From Pseudovibrio flavus (GTDB lineage: Bacteria; Pseudomonadota; Alphaproteobacteria; Rhizobiales; Stappiaceae): a DNA stretch of 64,000 nt. This document shows positions 44,901 to 52,836 of this stretch, piece after piece. Under the pieces are notes generated by a model, which saw nothing but the letters and a program-made list of their open reading frames with translations, was not told where the DNA came from and ran no database searches. The position numbers and the translations under genes were made by a program. Where the stretch lies: the NCBI RefSeq assembly GCF_009711345.1, contig NZ_SMMA01000062.1, positions 1 to 64,000 on the forward strand. Direction: 5' to 3'. Numbering within the stretch: the stretch's first letter is position 1; every line of letters starts with the position of its first letter.

Positions 44901-45070
44901 GTCAACGCATCAGCACCGATAAACGTTGCGCGAACCTGCACGGTTGGAGGGGCGATTGTCGGGTATTGCGATACCGGAATGACCATCATGGAGATGACAC
45001 CGATCACCGTAATCAGGATCGATATCACCAGTGCAAGGCGGGGCCTGCGTATGAAGACGTCATAAATCAT
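41924..45070 (-). CDS. RND multidrug efflux transporter, HAE-1 (AcrB-like)
   Basis: Inner-membrane proton-driven pump of 1048 residues, full AcrB length. The N-terminal 'FIRRPRLALVISILITVIG' is followed by two periplasmic loops with porter-domain motifs. The proton-relay aspartates lie in GIVVDDAIIVVENVERVM (helix 4) and the lysine in ALAGKNAILMNEF (helix 10). The switch-loop region and the repeat 'GSSGVLFREFAISI' are as expected. It should pair with the adaptor encoded 3 bp upstream and an outer-membrane channel not present here. No regulator lies next to it. Substrates are probably hydrophobic drugs or signals. Confidence 0.96.
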   Translation of the reverse strand: MIYDVFIRRPRLALVISILITVIGVISMMVIPVSQYPTIAPPTVQVRATFIGADALTVEESVAQPIEGAVNGVDGMRYMKSASSSDGSYTLTVYFDLTVDPDIAAVNVQNRVSTVESRLPQEVRSLGVNVTKTAGDMLQVFAFYSPEQTHDSLFISNYVTINIIDELKRLPGVGDAQVLGARDYSMRIWVNPDKLRALNLTTQDVITAIQAQNRQAAVGRIGAAPVSDDQQLQLTVTSRGRLNTPEEFQNVILRANQDGSVVRLKDVARVVLDSESYDWIADYNQQPGAIVGIYLTPGANAVAVAESVNKRLGELSERFPEDFTFISIFDTSLFVNEMISKVIHTLIEAFVLVTIVVYVFLGRFRATLIPLIAVPVSIIGAIAVANGLGFTANTISLLALVLAIGIVVDDAIIVVENVERVMHEEPDLTPAQATSKAVGEIAGPVLAITFVLLSVFVPVAFLPGSSGVLFREFAISISAAMVLSAVNALTLSPALCAILMKQGHLTGIMAKVSGAIDGMGHAYANFIKRIVHLSVISIPVVIGFFLLSYFFVSITPDGFVPDEDKGYALVIANLPPGASLNRTDAIMREADDIIRQDPAVHSTTLIAGFDILSGGGTASNAGVIFVKLKDYEERTSSDMSSFAFVNRMFPKLSGFTEATFFPVNPPAIDGMGSVGGFEYIMEGLQGQSPNDMAQVARSLMYSASQSKDVAGFFTTFNANTPQVSVVLDRDKAQVLGLNVADVYQALQTILGGYYINDFNLYGRSWQVRLQAEQNFRSEIEDISRVNVRNDKGEMVELSSVVQTDLSQGANNITRYNNYRAVSFNGNPAPGVGMGQAMDAMEQVSAKDLPEGYAYEWTGIALEQKEAAGQTGLVLGLAFLFAYLFLVALYESWNTPIPVLLSVAPSIAGALGSLWLFGLSFDLYAQIGLVILIALAGKNAILMNEFSLEKRIEGMSIFESAVEGARLRFRPVMMTSLAFSAGLVPLVLSKGPGAGAMVAVGVPVLSGMVVSFTVGIFLIPTLYTIFQWMREKTGWTIEMGKAARSTEIK

Positions 45071-45073
45071 GAT

Positions 45074-46246
45074 TTATTGGCCCGCCAGTTTCGCGTTGAC
45101 CTCAACACCCGGACGCACTTTCTGAATGCCGGAGGTGATAACCAGATCACCCTCTTTCAGACCATTTTGGACAATGACTTTGCCCTGCACCTGATCAGCT
45201 ACAGAGATGCGGCGTTGCTCGACCTTGTCTTCATCGTTCACCAGAAGAACGTAAGGGCCGTCCTGATCGATCAAAAGTGCTGCCTGTGACACCACAAGAA
45301 CAGGGGCTGTGTCGCGCTGCTCGGCGATTACATCCACCAACTGCTGATCGAACAGCAATCCGTCTGGGTTTGGAAACAGTGCATGTACCGTCACTGTGTC
45401 GGTACCGGGATTGGCAACGGCGTCGAAGTACTCGATTTTGCCTTCATGGTTGTAAATGCTGTCATCTGACAGGCGCAGGGTCAACTTTGCCATATCTTCG
45501 TTAGAAACACGAAGACGCTGCCCTTGCAGCATCAAGGCCTGCGGTACAGGGAACGCAACGCGCATAGGGTCAAGTTTGGTAACGGTTGCCAAAGTGCCGC
45601 TCTGGCTGGTCACATATGCACCATCCTTAAAGCGGGCGGTACCGACCTTGCCCTTCATAGGGGATTTGATTTCGGTATAGCTAAGGTCCAGCTCAGCAAG
45701 GCTTAAGTCCGCCTGCCGCAAATCGACATTTGCCTGCGCTTCTTGCTGGTTTGCCCTTGCCACATCAAGCTCGGAGACGGAAACCGTGTCACGCGCTACC
45801 AGCTTTTCTTTACGGTCAAAATCCAGCTTGGCCAGATCGAGCTGCGCTTTGGCGCTCTCCAGATTTGCTTTTCGCTGCTCTACAGCAAACTCGTAGGGCG
45901 CTTTTTGAATGACGAATAGCGTCTGGCCTTCCTCTACAATCTGGCCCTCTGAGAATTTGAGAGGGTCGAGAAATCCACCAACACGAGCGATTAACTCTAC
46001 GCGAGCTACAGCCTCAGTTCGGCCTGCAAACACGCGCTGGTTCTCGATTTTTTCCTTGCGGACTTCTTCAACAATAACGCCCGGACGCGGCGCAGCTGCT
46101 TGAGCATTTTCAGCATCTTGCGCAAAGGAAATTTGGGGAGCGGCCATAACGACCGAACATGCCAATGAAAATTTTGCCAAATTTCCGACTACGGCACGCT
46201 TAACAAATGGTATACCCATCCAAGAGACGAGACTTTTATTATTCAT
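45074..46246 (-). CDS. RND efflux periplasmic adaptor (MFP)
   Basis: 390 residues. An N-terminal export region (FSLACSVVMAAPQISFAQ, preceded by about 25 residues) precedes the lipoyl half-motif 'AVARVELIARVGGFLDPLKF', an alpha-helical hairpin (about 110-175, 'LDLAKLDFDRKEKLV'), the second lipoyl half ('LDLSYTEIKSPMKGKVGTAR') and beta-barrel domains. It links the pump to the outer-membrane channel. There is no lipobox cysteine, so it is probably periplasmic rather than lipid-anchored. ATG 46246 has a GAGTGAGA site. The stop is 3 bp before the pump gene start. Confidence 0.94.
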   Translation of the reverse strand: MNNKSLVSWMGIPFVKRAVVGNLAKFSLACSVVMAAPQISFAQDAENAQAAAPRPGVIVEEVRKEKIENQRVFAGRTEAVARVELIARVGGFLDPLKFSEGQIVEEGQTLFVIQKAPYEFAVEQRKANLESAKAQLDLAKLDFDRKEKLVARDTVSVSELDVARANQQEAQANVDLRQADLSLAELDLSYTEIKSPMKGKVGTARFKDGAYVTSQSGTLATVTKLDPMRVAFPVPQALMLQGQRLRVSNEDMAKLTLRLSDDSIYNHEGKIEYFDAVANPGTDTVTVHALFPNPDGLLFDQQLVDVIAEQRDTAPVLVVSQAALLIDQDGPYVLLVNDEDKVEQRRISVADQVQGKVIVQNGLKEGDLVITSGIQKVRPGVEVNAKLAGQ

Positions 46247-46638
46247 TTTCTCACTCGCTGGCCAATTTGAGTAGCTTGGACAATTAAATTACTATCAGAT
46301 TACTATAGGGAAGTAACTGTTTCATTGATGCCCGCGCACTTCGAGTTTTTATTGCGTTCGCCGTGGCAAGCAGAAATGCCCCCCGTCGCCCAATTCGACG
46401 CATGGAGGTAAAGGCATTTATGGAAGATATCTGTGACGCACATCATCGATTCCCCATTGCTGCCAACTTGTCGTAGGGGCCGCCTTGCAAAATCTTGAAA
46501 AGCGGCGCTCTTGCATAAAACGGTGTCCTGCAATTGCGGAGAATTTTCGCGTCAAGCTTGCCAAATGTTAGGCAAACACGCTTAAACTGCCTAAATATAT
46601 CTAGTTTTCACCAGCCTATTAAAGGTCAGGGCCACCCG
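46247..46638. other. 392-bp divergent promoter region
   Basis: It separates the minus-strand efflux operon from the plus-strand channel gene. I see no gene and no convincing regulator palindrome. A plus-strand frame extending the channel gene to 46534 lacks a ribosome site. Confidence 0.45.
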
Positions 46639-47412
46639 ATGAAAGAGTTCCGCAACGGCATTAAGCGCTTATATTTTGGCCCATCGACACCAGCCCGCGT
46701 TTTCCGATTCGCTCTACTTGGCTTTGATTTGGTGACAATCAGTTACTTCATTATTTCAGCCACAGTTTGGACAGATATTCATCATTTTTGGCTCGATTAC
46801 TCAATCGGCGCAGTCCTTACGCTAGACTATATTGCCCGCCTCTACATATCTCCGCGCCCGTTGCGAGCAATGACAGACGCCACTGCGATTGCCGACCTGA
46901 TCGTCATTTTCTCGCTCTTTGCGGCGACCTTCCTCGACAATCTCGGCTTCTTGCGCGTTGTTCGTATGCTGCGTCTGCTGCGCTCCTACCATGTTCTTAA
47001 AGAGCTGCGAGGAATGTCCAGTTGGTTCCGTCGTAACGAAGAGATCATTCAATCCGCCACGAATTTGCTGGTGTTTATCTTCCTCATCACCGCTGTGGTG
47101 TTTGTGCTGGAAGAAGACATCAACCCCAAGATCAACAGCTACATGGATGCGCTGTACTTTACCGTGACGACCCTCACCACCACGGGGTTTGGCGACATCA
47201 TCATGACCGACACGGTGGGTCGCTTCATCACGATTCTGATTATGATCTTCGGCGTGGCGCTTTTCTTGCGGCTGATCCAGACGATTTTCCGCCCGACCAA
47301 GGTCAAATATACGTGTCCGGACTGTGGCTTAAACAGGCATGACCTTGATGCTGTGCACTGCAAGCATTGCGGCCGGACCATTCATATTCCGACAGAAGGC
47401 GAGTGGCAGTAA
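46639..47412 (+). CDS. Voltage-gated-type potassium channel with C-terminal zinc ribbon
   Basis: 257 residues. There are six hydrophobic helices. The fourth, 'FLRVVRMLRLLRSYHVLKEL', has arginine or lysine every third residue, as in voltage sensors. The pore loop carries TTGFGD, a variant of the K+ filter TVGYGD. After the last helix the tail has C226-x2-C229-x11-C241-x2-C244 (CPDC...CKHC), a zinc-ribbon pattern. It is short, without the cyclic-nucleotide domain of some prokaryotic channels. ATG 46639 has AGGG upstream. The zinc ribbon may sense redox or metal state or bind a partner; this is inference. Confidence 0.88.
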   Translation: MKEFRNGIKRLYFGPSTPARVFRFALLGFDLVTISYFIISATVWTDIHHFWLDYSIGAVLTLDYIARLYISPRPLRAMTDATAIADLIVIFSLFAATFLDNLGFLRVVRMLRLLRSYHVLKELRGMSSWFRRNEEIIQSATNLLVFIFLITAVVFVLEEDINPKINSYMDALYFTVTTLTTTGFGDIIMTDTVGRFITILIMIFGVALFLRLIQTIFRPTKVKYTCPDCGLNRHDLDAVHCKHCGRTIHIPTEGEWQ

Positions 47413-47704
47413 GTCTTTTTAAACGCTACGTGAGGTATAACTGATTCACCGGAAAGCTCTGAGGCCAGAGCTGAAAGATACACCAAGAAGATCACCGGTA
47501 AATCGGGATTCCTGTGCAAGTCTTGGCTCTCCATTTTGTGAAGATACAAGGCTTGCCCTTTCCTCTTCTTTTTTCCGAAAATGCTGGAGTACTCGATCTC
47601 GCTTTGCCGCAATGGCGATGCGTGGGCGAAGCATTTTATTGACCAGACATTTATTATTGGAAGGCTAGCCTAGGGCTAAGACTAGCCAGAACAGGACACA
47701 AGCC
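47413..47704. other. Intergenic region with no supported gene
   Basis: About 290 bp between the channel and CoA-transferase genes. Minus-strand frames here have no recognisable product or ribosome site. A short repeat GGCTAG...CTAGCC occurs near 47661-47686. Confidence 0.4.
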
Positions 47705-48976
47705 TTGACGCGTAATACCAACCCCGATCGCACAGGCCCTCTTGCCGGATTAGTGGTTCTAGATCTTACCCGTATTTTGGCAGGCCCCACCTGTACTCAG
47801 ATGCTTGGCGACCTTGGAGCGCAGGTCATCAAGATCGAACACCCTGAAAAAGGTGATGACACACGCGGCTGGGGCCCTCCGTTTCTGCAAGACAGTGATG
47901 GCAACGACACCAACGAAAGCGCCTACTATCTTTGCGCCAATCGCAACAAGCGCTCTGTCACCATCAACATAGCGGATGCTGAGGGCGTTGAGCTTGTAAA
48001 GCAGCTTGCATCGCGGGCAGACATTCTGGTCGAGAATTTCAAGCTGGGTGATCTTGAGCGGCGTGGCCTTGGCTATGAGGCGCTAAGCAGCTTAAACCCG
48101 CGCTTGATTTATTGTTCCATCACCGGCTTTGGGCAAACCGGCCCTTATGCGAAACGGGCTGGCTATGATTTTCTGGCCCAAGGCATGGGCGGGATCATGT
48201 CCCTAACCGGATTTCCCGACAATGAGGGCGGACACCCCACGAAGATCGGCGTAGGCATTACCGATGTCATGTGCGGCATGTATGCGGTTACGGCTATCCT
48301 CGCAGCGCTGAATGCCCGCAATAGCGGCGGCAAAGGTCAGTATATCGACATCGCTCTGCTAGACAGCCAAGTGGCGTGGCTAATCAACCAAGGCACGGCT
48401 TACCTGACTTCGGGCGAAGTGCCCCAGCGCATCGGCAACGGCCACCCCAACATCGTTCCCTATCAGACATTTCCGGCCAAGGATGGTGAATTTATTCTAG
48501 CCGTTGGCAACAACGAGCAGTTCCAGCGGTTTTGCGACGTTGCGGGCAATCCGGCCCTTGCCACCGACAAACGCTTCAAAACCAATGCCGATCGCGTGCG
48601 CAACAGAGAAGCGCTCATTCCTCTCATCAATGATCTAACCAGAGCGCGAAGCATCAATGACTGGATCAAGGCGCTGGAGAAAGTCGGCGTACCTTGCGGC
48701 CCAGTGAACGATCTGGCAGGCGTGTTTGCAAATCCGCAGGTTAAAGCGCGGGAAATGAAAATCACAATGCCCCATCCGACGTCTGCATCAGGCCATGTGG
48801 ATCTGCTGGGCAATCCTATCCGCTTTAGCGAAACACCCGTGCAGTACCGCCGCCCGCCTCCGCTACTGGGAGAAGACACCTTTGAGGTTCTGCAGGATCA
48901 GCTCGGCCTTGGCACGGAGCGCTTACAAGAGCTTGCCGAAAAAGGGATTATCAAACTGGGAGACGACGACCAATGA
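47705..48976 (+). CDS. Class III CoA-transferase (CaiB/BaiF family)
   Basis: 423 residues, moving CoA between carboxylic acids through an aspartyl anhydride. The family start 'GLVVLDLTRILAGPTCTQML' is clear, then 'DLGAQVIKIEHPEKGDDTRG', the catalytic aspartate in RAGYDFLAQGMGG, and 'GGKGQYIDIALLDSQVAWL'. A TTG at 47705 is used, with AGGAC 8 nt upstream; no ATG precedes the conserved region. The stop overlaps the next gene by four bases. The formyl-CoA transferase/oxalyl-CoA decarboxylase pair has the same combination of a class III CoA-transferase with a ThDP enzyme, but the partner here is not a clear Oxc. The acid substrate is therefore open. Confidence 0.9.
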   Translation: MTRNTNPDRTGPLAGLVVLDLTRILAGPTCTQMLGDLGAQVIKIEHPEKGDDTRGWGPPFLQDSDGNDTNESAYYLCANRNKRSVTINIADAEGVELVKQLASRADILVENFKLGDLERRGLGYEALSSLNPRLIYCSITGFGQTGPYAKRAGYDFLAQGMGGIMSLTGFPDNEGGHPTKIGVGITDVMCGMYAVTAILAALNARNSGGKGQYIDIALLDSQVAWLINQGTAYLTSGEVPQRIGNGHPNIVPYQTFPAKDGEFILAVGNNEQFQRFCDVAGNPALATDKRFKTNADRVRNREALIPLINDLTRARSINDWIKALEKVGVPCGPVNDLAGVFANPQVKAREMKITMPHPTSASGHVDLLGNPIRFSETPVQYRRPPPLLGEDTFEVLQDQLGLGTERLQELAEKGIIKLGDDDQ

Positions 48977-50601
48977 TGCGCGGAGCGGACCTTATTGCCA
49001 GAAAACTAGCAAAAGCCGGAGCCCGCTATGCCTTTGGCATTCCCGGCGGCGAAGTACTGGCTTTGATGGACGGGCTGGATAAAGCGGGACTGAGCTTTAC
49101 CCTTTGCAAGCACGAGAACAGCGGCGGGTTTATGGCTGAAGGGGCTTGGCATGCAATGCGCCGCAAGGGGCAGGACGGCCCTGTAGTGCTGCTTGCAACT
49201 CTGGGCCCGGGTGTTGCCAATGCCGTCAACGTTGTTGCGAATGCCCTGCAAGATAAGGTGCCGCTCATTTTCCTAAGCGGCTGCGTGGATGGCAGCACAG
49301 CGCAAACCTATACTCATCAGGTTTTCGATCATCAGGCCCTGCTGAAACCCATAGTCAAAGCATCCCTTAAGGCAGAAAAAGGCGCCCTCAACGCTGTGAT
49401 GGACAAAGCCATTGCGATTGCTATGGAGGGCGAGCCCGGTCCCGTTCACATTGACGTGCCGATCTCTGTTGCCGAGGGCAGCACGGAGGAGCCGCTTCGC
49501 TCTTGCGCCATTGGTACCCAATCCACATTTGTGCCCGCAGGACCGGCTCTCGAGAGCGCCCGCACCCTGCTCGCGGAAAGCCAGCGCCCCGTGGCTATTG
49601 CGGGAGTAGAAGCGGTCAACGGTGAGGCCGGCCAAGAGATAACCGAGTTCTGCCACAAGTTCGGCATTCCGCTCATCACCTCTTACAAGGGCAAGGGCCT
49701 TCTTGATGAGCGAGACCCGCTGTCTCTTGGCGGGGCTGGTCTCTCCCCGAGAGCCGACAGCATATTGCTGCCGCTTCTGGATGAAGCTGATCTGGTTTTG
49801 CTGCTTGGCTATGACCCTATTGAGATGCGTATAAACTGGCGCAACCCTTGGCCTGCCGATAAGCCGGTGATCGAGGTAACGCCGGTCCCACGCCACCACT
49901 CCATGCATTCGGTCACTCACCAGCTAATTGGCGATGTTGCGCTCACCATTGGTGCGCTCGGTGAAGGGATTGCAGCGCCTCAAGCGCCATGGCCGGAGCA
50001 GCAATTAGCGCAAATAAAGGAGCGGCTCGCTGACACCTTCGCGATTAAGGAAGAAAGTTGGGGGCCTGCCGCAATCGTTCATGGTTTGCGTGAGGCGATG
50101 CCACCAACTTGCGTTGTTACTGCCGATAGCGGCGCTCACAGGATTATGGCGAGCCAGATTTGGCAGTGTTATGAGCCGCGCACTTTCTTACAAAGCTCCG
50201 CTCTGTGCACCATGGCCTGTGCCCTTCCCCTCGGAGCGGGCTACAAAATGGTTGATCGGGATACACCGACCCTCGTTTTCGTTGGCGATGCGGGACTAGA
50301 AATGGGGCTGGGCGAGCTGGCAGTGCTTAGAGACAAAAAACTGCCTGTCATCATTTGCGTTTTCGTAGATACCAGCCTTGCGCTCATCCAGCTAAAGCAG
50401 CGGGCAAACCAGCTGGAAAATCTCGGCGTAGACTTTGAGGGGACGGACTTTGTTTCCATAGCGAATGCCTATGGCGGTCACGGTGTTTGGGTGGATGATG
50501 CGAAGTCGCTCGCCAAGGAAGCATCTGCGGCGCTGGATCGTGACACCTTCACGTTGCTTGCTTGCCGCATTCCACGCGGGGCGTATTCCGGCAGGCTGTA
50601 A
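48973..50601 (+). CDS. Thiamine-diphosphate-dependent enzyme (acetolactate synthase/decarboxylase superfamily)
   Basis: 542 residues with the three-domain ThDP layout. The N-terminal Pyr domain has the activating glutamate E48 in CKHENSGGFMAEGA. A central Rossmann-like domain (about 190-325) follows. The C-terminal PP domain carries the Mg/ThDP motif as GDAG (about 437), and the later asparagine is replaced in VDTSL (about 465). The usual G-D-G...N-N is thus altered. It is translationally coupled to the CoA-transferase, so it probably acts on an acyl-CoA or 2-oxo acid from the same pathway. It is not a canonical acetolactate synthase, and no small regulatory subunit follows. Confidence 0.83.
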   Translation: MMRGADLIARKLAKAGARYAFGIPGGEVLALMDGLDKAGLSFTLCKHENSGGFMAEGAWHAMRRKGQDGPVVLLATLGPGVANAVNVVANALQDKVPLIFLSGCVDGSTAQTYTHQVFDHQALLKPIVKASLKAEKGALNAVMDKAIAIAMEGEPGPVHIDVPISVAEGSTEEPLRSCAIGTQSTFVPAGPALESARTLLAESQRPVAIAGVEAVNGEAGQEITEFCHKFGIPLITSYKGKGLLDERDPLSLGGAGLSPRADSILLPLLDEADLVLLLGYDPIEMRINWRNPWPADKPVIEVTPVPRHHSMHSVTHQLIGDVALTIGALGEGIAAPQAPWPEQQLAQIKERLADTFAIKEESWGPAAIVHGLREAMPPTCVVTADSGAHRIMASQIWQCYEPRTFLQSSALCTMACALPLGAGYKMVDRDTPTLVFVGDAGLEMGLGELAVLRDKKLPVIICVFVDTSLALIQLKQRANQLENLGVDFEGTDFVSIANAYGGHGVWVDDAKSLAKEASAALDRDTFTLLACRIPRGAYSGRL

Positions 50602-50605
50602 GCCA

Positions 50606-50644
50606 ATAAAAAGCGGCGCATCTCATTAGAAGAGTGCTCCGCTT
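50606..50644 (-). terminator. Terminator of the DUF302 gene
   Basis: AAGCGGCGCA (50611-50620) and TGCTCCGCTT (50635-50644) pair at nine of ten positions. On the minus strand a TTTTT run follows. It may also slow plus-strand transcription from the ThDP gene. Confidence 0.7.
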
Positions 50645-50665
50645 GTCCTCCGCTTTCAGCAAGGC

Positions 50666-51157
50666 CTACATGTTGCCGGTGGCAAGTTCTGCAATACTGA
50701 GGAACACTTGATCAAGCTCCTGCCCTAGCTCCACTAGAGCGTCGCCACCCTCTTTCTCGTAGGGCTGAAAAACAAAGCTTGGCGTTTTCCATGAAAGCGT
50801 TGCGGTTCCGCTGGCGTTTTCCGTGACATAGAACCGGATAGGCGCTTCAATGCCAGCTGCAATGGAAGCTTCCAGCATGCGGCGGGCATAGTCATTGCGG
50901 AACACCCCAACGACCGCATTTCCCGGGATCTCCACGCCAGCGGCCTTGGCACCAGCAGAGGCGCTAGCCTGCGTAACCAGTCGCATATCAATCTGGGTGA
51001 TGGCGTTCTTGAGATTCTTGAGCAGCTCGCCGTAGGTGAACTGGGTATCAATGCTGCGCCAGCCTTCACGATCAGCCATTGCGCCATCGGCCTGGGCAGG
51101 CGCGCTCATTGCCATGAGCAACATGGAAAGGCCAACTAGAGAACTACGTGCGATCAT
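50666..51157 (-). CDS. Exported DUF302 domain protein
   Basis: 163 residues: a signal peptide (SSLVGLSMLLMAMSAPAQAD) and one DUF302 domain, recognised by 'YGELLKNLKNAITQIDMRLV', 'VVGVFRNDYARRMLEASIAA', 'EAPIRFYVTENASGTATLSW' and the end 'GDALVELGQELDQVFLSI'. The domain fold is known from structures, but its biochemical role is not established. In many genomes it sits near sulfur or metal handling genes. Here the YeeE/YedE-type transporter lies 87 bp upstream on the same strand, so the two may form a unit. Confidence 0.82.
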   Translation of the reverse strand: MIARSSLVGLSMLLMAMSAPAQADGAMADREGWRSIDTQFTYGELLKNLKNAITQIDMRLVTQASASAGAKAAGVEIPGNAVVGVFRNDYARRMLEASIAAGIEAPIRFYVTENASGTATLSWKTPSFVFQPYEKEGGDALVELGQELDQVFLSIAELATGNM

Positions 51158-51243
51158 GGGTTTCGTGCCTCGTGCTAGAGTGCTTTTTGTTGCAGCTTAA
51201 GCGCGGAAGCCTAACGGGCCTTTCATTGCTGGCCCTCAGTTTT

Positions 51244-52431
51244 CTAGGCAAGCTTAAGTCTACGTTTAAGATGAATGGCGGCTGCCGATCCGGCATAGGC
51301 GAACACCATCCAGAGCCACCCATGAAGGGAGCCGGAGGTTACGCCGCCAAGATAAGCGCCAATGTTACAGCCATAGGAAAGGCGTGCGCCGTAGCCGAGC
51401 AAAAGGCCGCCAAGTATCGCTGTCATGATTTGCTGAGGTTCAATGCGAAAGGCCGGCGCAAATTTGCCCGCCAAACCAGCGGCAATAAAAGCCCCCGCAA
51501 TAATGCCGAAATTCATCAAGGACGTGGAATGGGCAAAGACACTACGCTCTACCTCACCAGAACGGGCGCTCCAATACGGCCAGCTAAGAACATCAATACC
51601 AACTGCATGAAATAGCTTGGCACCCCAAAGCGCAAAGCCGGAGCTGATACCCCAAGGACGGCCAAGGTCAACAAAGGTGAGCAGGCAGACGAGCGCAATC
51701 ATGCAAGCACCCAGCCTGTAGGACCAAGGCCCTTGCAGCGCTGAAATCGTAGCGCCACTCCATTCAACCACGCCATGTGCCCGCTTTTCGCGAAACACAC
51801 TGAGCAGCGTAAGGCCAAGTAAGATAGCGCCAACAAGCGCTAGAGCTGGCCAAAGCCCAAAGGACTTGATGAACGACACAGGCGGCAACGAGGGAAGTGA
51901 GCGCCAAAACGGCATGTGCGCTGTAGCGATAACGGAGCCCAGCACAAAGAACGCCAGTACGATGACCATACGCACAGAGCCACCACCAACCGTGAACAGC
52001 GTGCCGGAAGCGCACCCACCGCCAAGCTGCATACCAACGCCAAACATGAAGGCGCCAAGCGCCGCCGAAACACCAAACGGTAAAATGTAGCCATAGACGG
52101 AAATGCCAAAAGCGTTGCCTTGGGCCAGCAATGGAAAACTAACCGCGCACACCAAAGCCAGCAGTAGAAACTGGGCACGCAGCCCCGCGCCGCGGTGTTC
52201 AACGACAGCTCGCCTCCAAGCTGCTGTAAACCCGAACCGCGCAAGGTAGAGCGAAAGCCCTGCCAGAACGCCAATCAGCACCGCAAAGGCATGGCGATGA
52301 CTGCCGTATGTTAGCGCGGCGCCTACAAGGCCGAGTATGATGACCACCGAGGCCAGCAAGACCAAAGGCTGCGGGGATGTCCGCTCCCTCGCCTGCGTTG
52401 GAGGCAGCGATTCATGCCTTGTTGTTTCCAT
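51244..52431 (-). CDS. YeeE/YedE family (sulfur-type) membrane transporter
   Basis: 395 residues, about ten helices in two DUF395 repeats. Each repeat has a conserved cysteine in a glycine-rich motif: LGGGCASGTLFTVGGGS and SYGCNIGAYLGGVTSGS. The thiosulfate transporter TsuA of this family uses such cysteines for transient binding of the sulfur anion. Uptake of thiosulfate or another sulfur species is therefore likely, although the exact substrate is inferred. The start ATG 52431 is followed by a charged, Pro/Thr-rich 20-residue cytoplasmic leader. A DUF302 gene follows on the same strand. Confidence 0.9.
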   Translation of the reverse strand: METTRHESLPPTQARERTSPQPLVLLASVVIILGLVGAALTYGSHRHAFAVLIGVLAGLSLYLARFGFTAAWRRAVVEHRGAGLRAQFLLLALVCAVSFPLLAQGNAFGISVYGYILPFGVSAALGAFMFGVGMQLGGGCASGTLFTVGGGSVRMVIVLAFFVLGSVIATAHMPFWRSLPSLPPVSFIKSFGLWPALALVGAILLGLTLLSVFREKRAHGVVEWSGATISALQGPWSYRLGACMIALVCLLTFVDLGRPWGISSGFALWGAKLFHAVGIDVLSWPYWSARSGEVERSVFAHSTSLMNFGIIAGAFIAAGLAGKFAPAFRIEPQQIMTAILGGLLLGYGARLSYGCNIGAYLGGVTSGSLHGWLWMVFAYAGSAAAIHLKRRLKLA

Positions 52432-52836
52432 GCGCTGTTAGCCTCATCACTTCCTTTGATTGGCATGTACTTTAAAACCGACACTACAAATAAATATCAG
52501 CATTTAATGACGGATAACGCAGCATACTTAAGAGAGGTTATTGTCAAACACTGCAAACACCAACTGACTGGATGTGTATTTCTTTAAATTTCGATTGAGC
52601 TGTAACTTACATAAACCTTGAGATATAATGGGCAACCTGATCACTCAGGCGCTTTTTTCATTTTATTTATCTGTTCGCGCTACAACTTATTTCAAACAAA
52701 GCCATACACATCCAAAACACTTATTTGTGTTTTGCTTGTCATCTTGTCTTCCTGAAGTCTTTCAAAAGATGGCGTTAGCCCCTTGTTGGATTTCAAGCTT
52801 CGGATGTGTGGCCGAACAAAAAGAGAGGATCGCTTG
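52432..52836. other. 405-bp gap with promoter-like and attenuator-like elements
   Basis: No gene is supported; an open frame from 52628 has no family and crosses a hairpin. A perfect TATAAT stands at 52624-52629 (plus), with only a weak -35 (TGTAAC at 52601). Immediately after it a small hairpin CCTGA/TCAGG (52636-52649) is followed by GCGCTTTTTT. That resembles a short terminated leader before the TPR gene. Confidence 0.4.

Noticed and set aside
47382-47634. Two minus-strand frames after the channel gene
   Set aside because: They overlap each other and the channel 3' end, with no recognisable protein.
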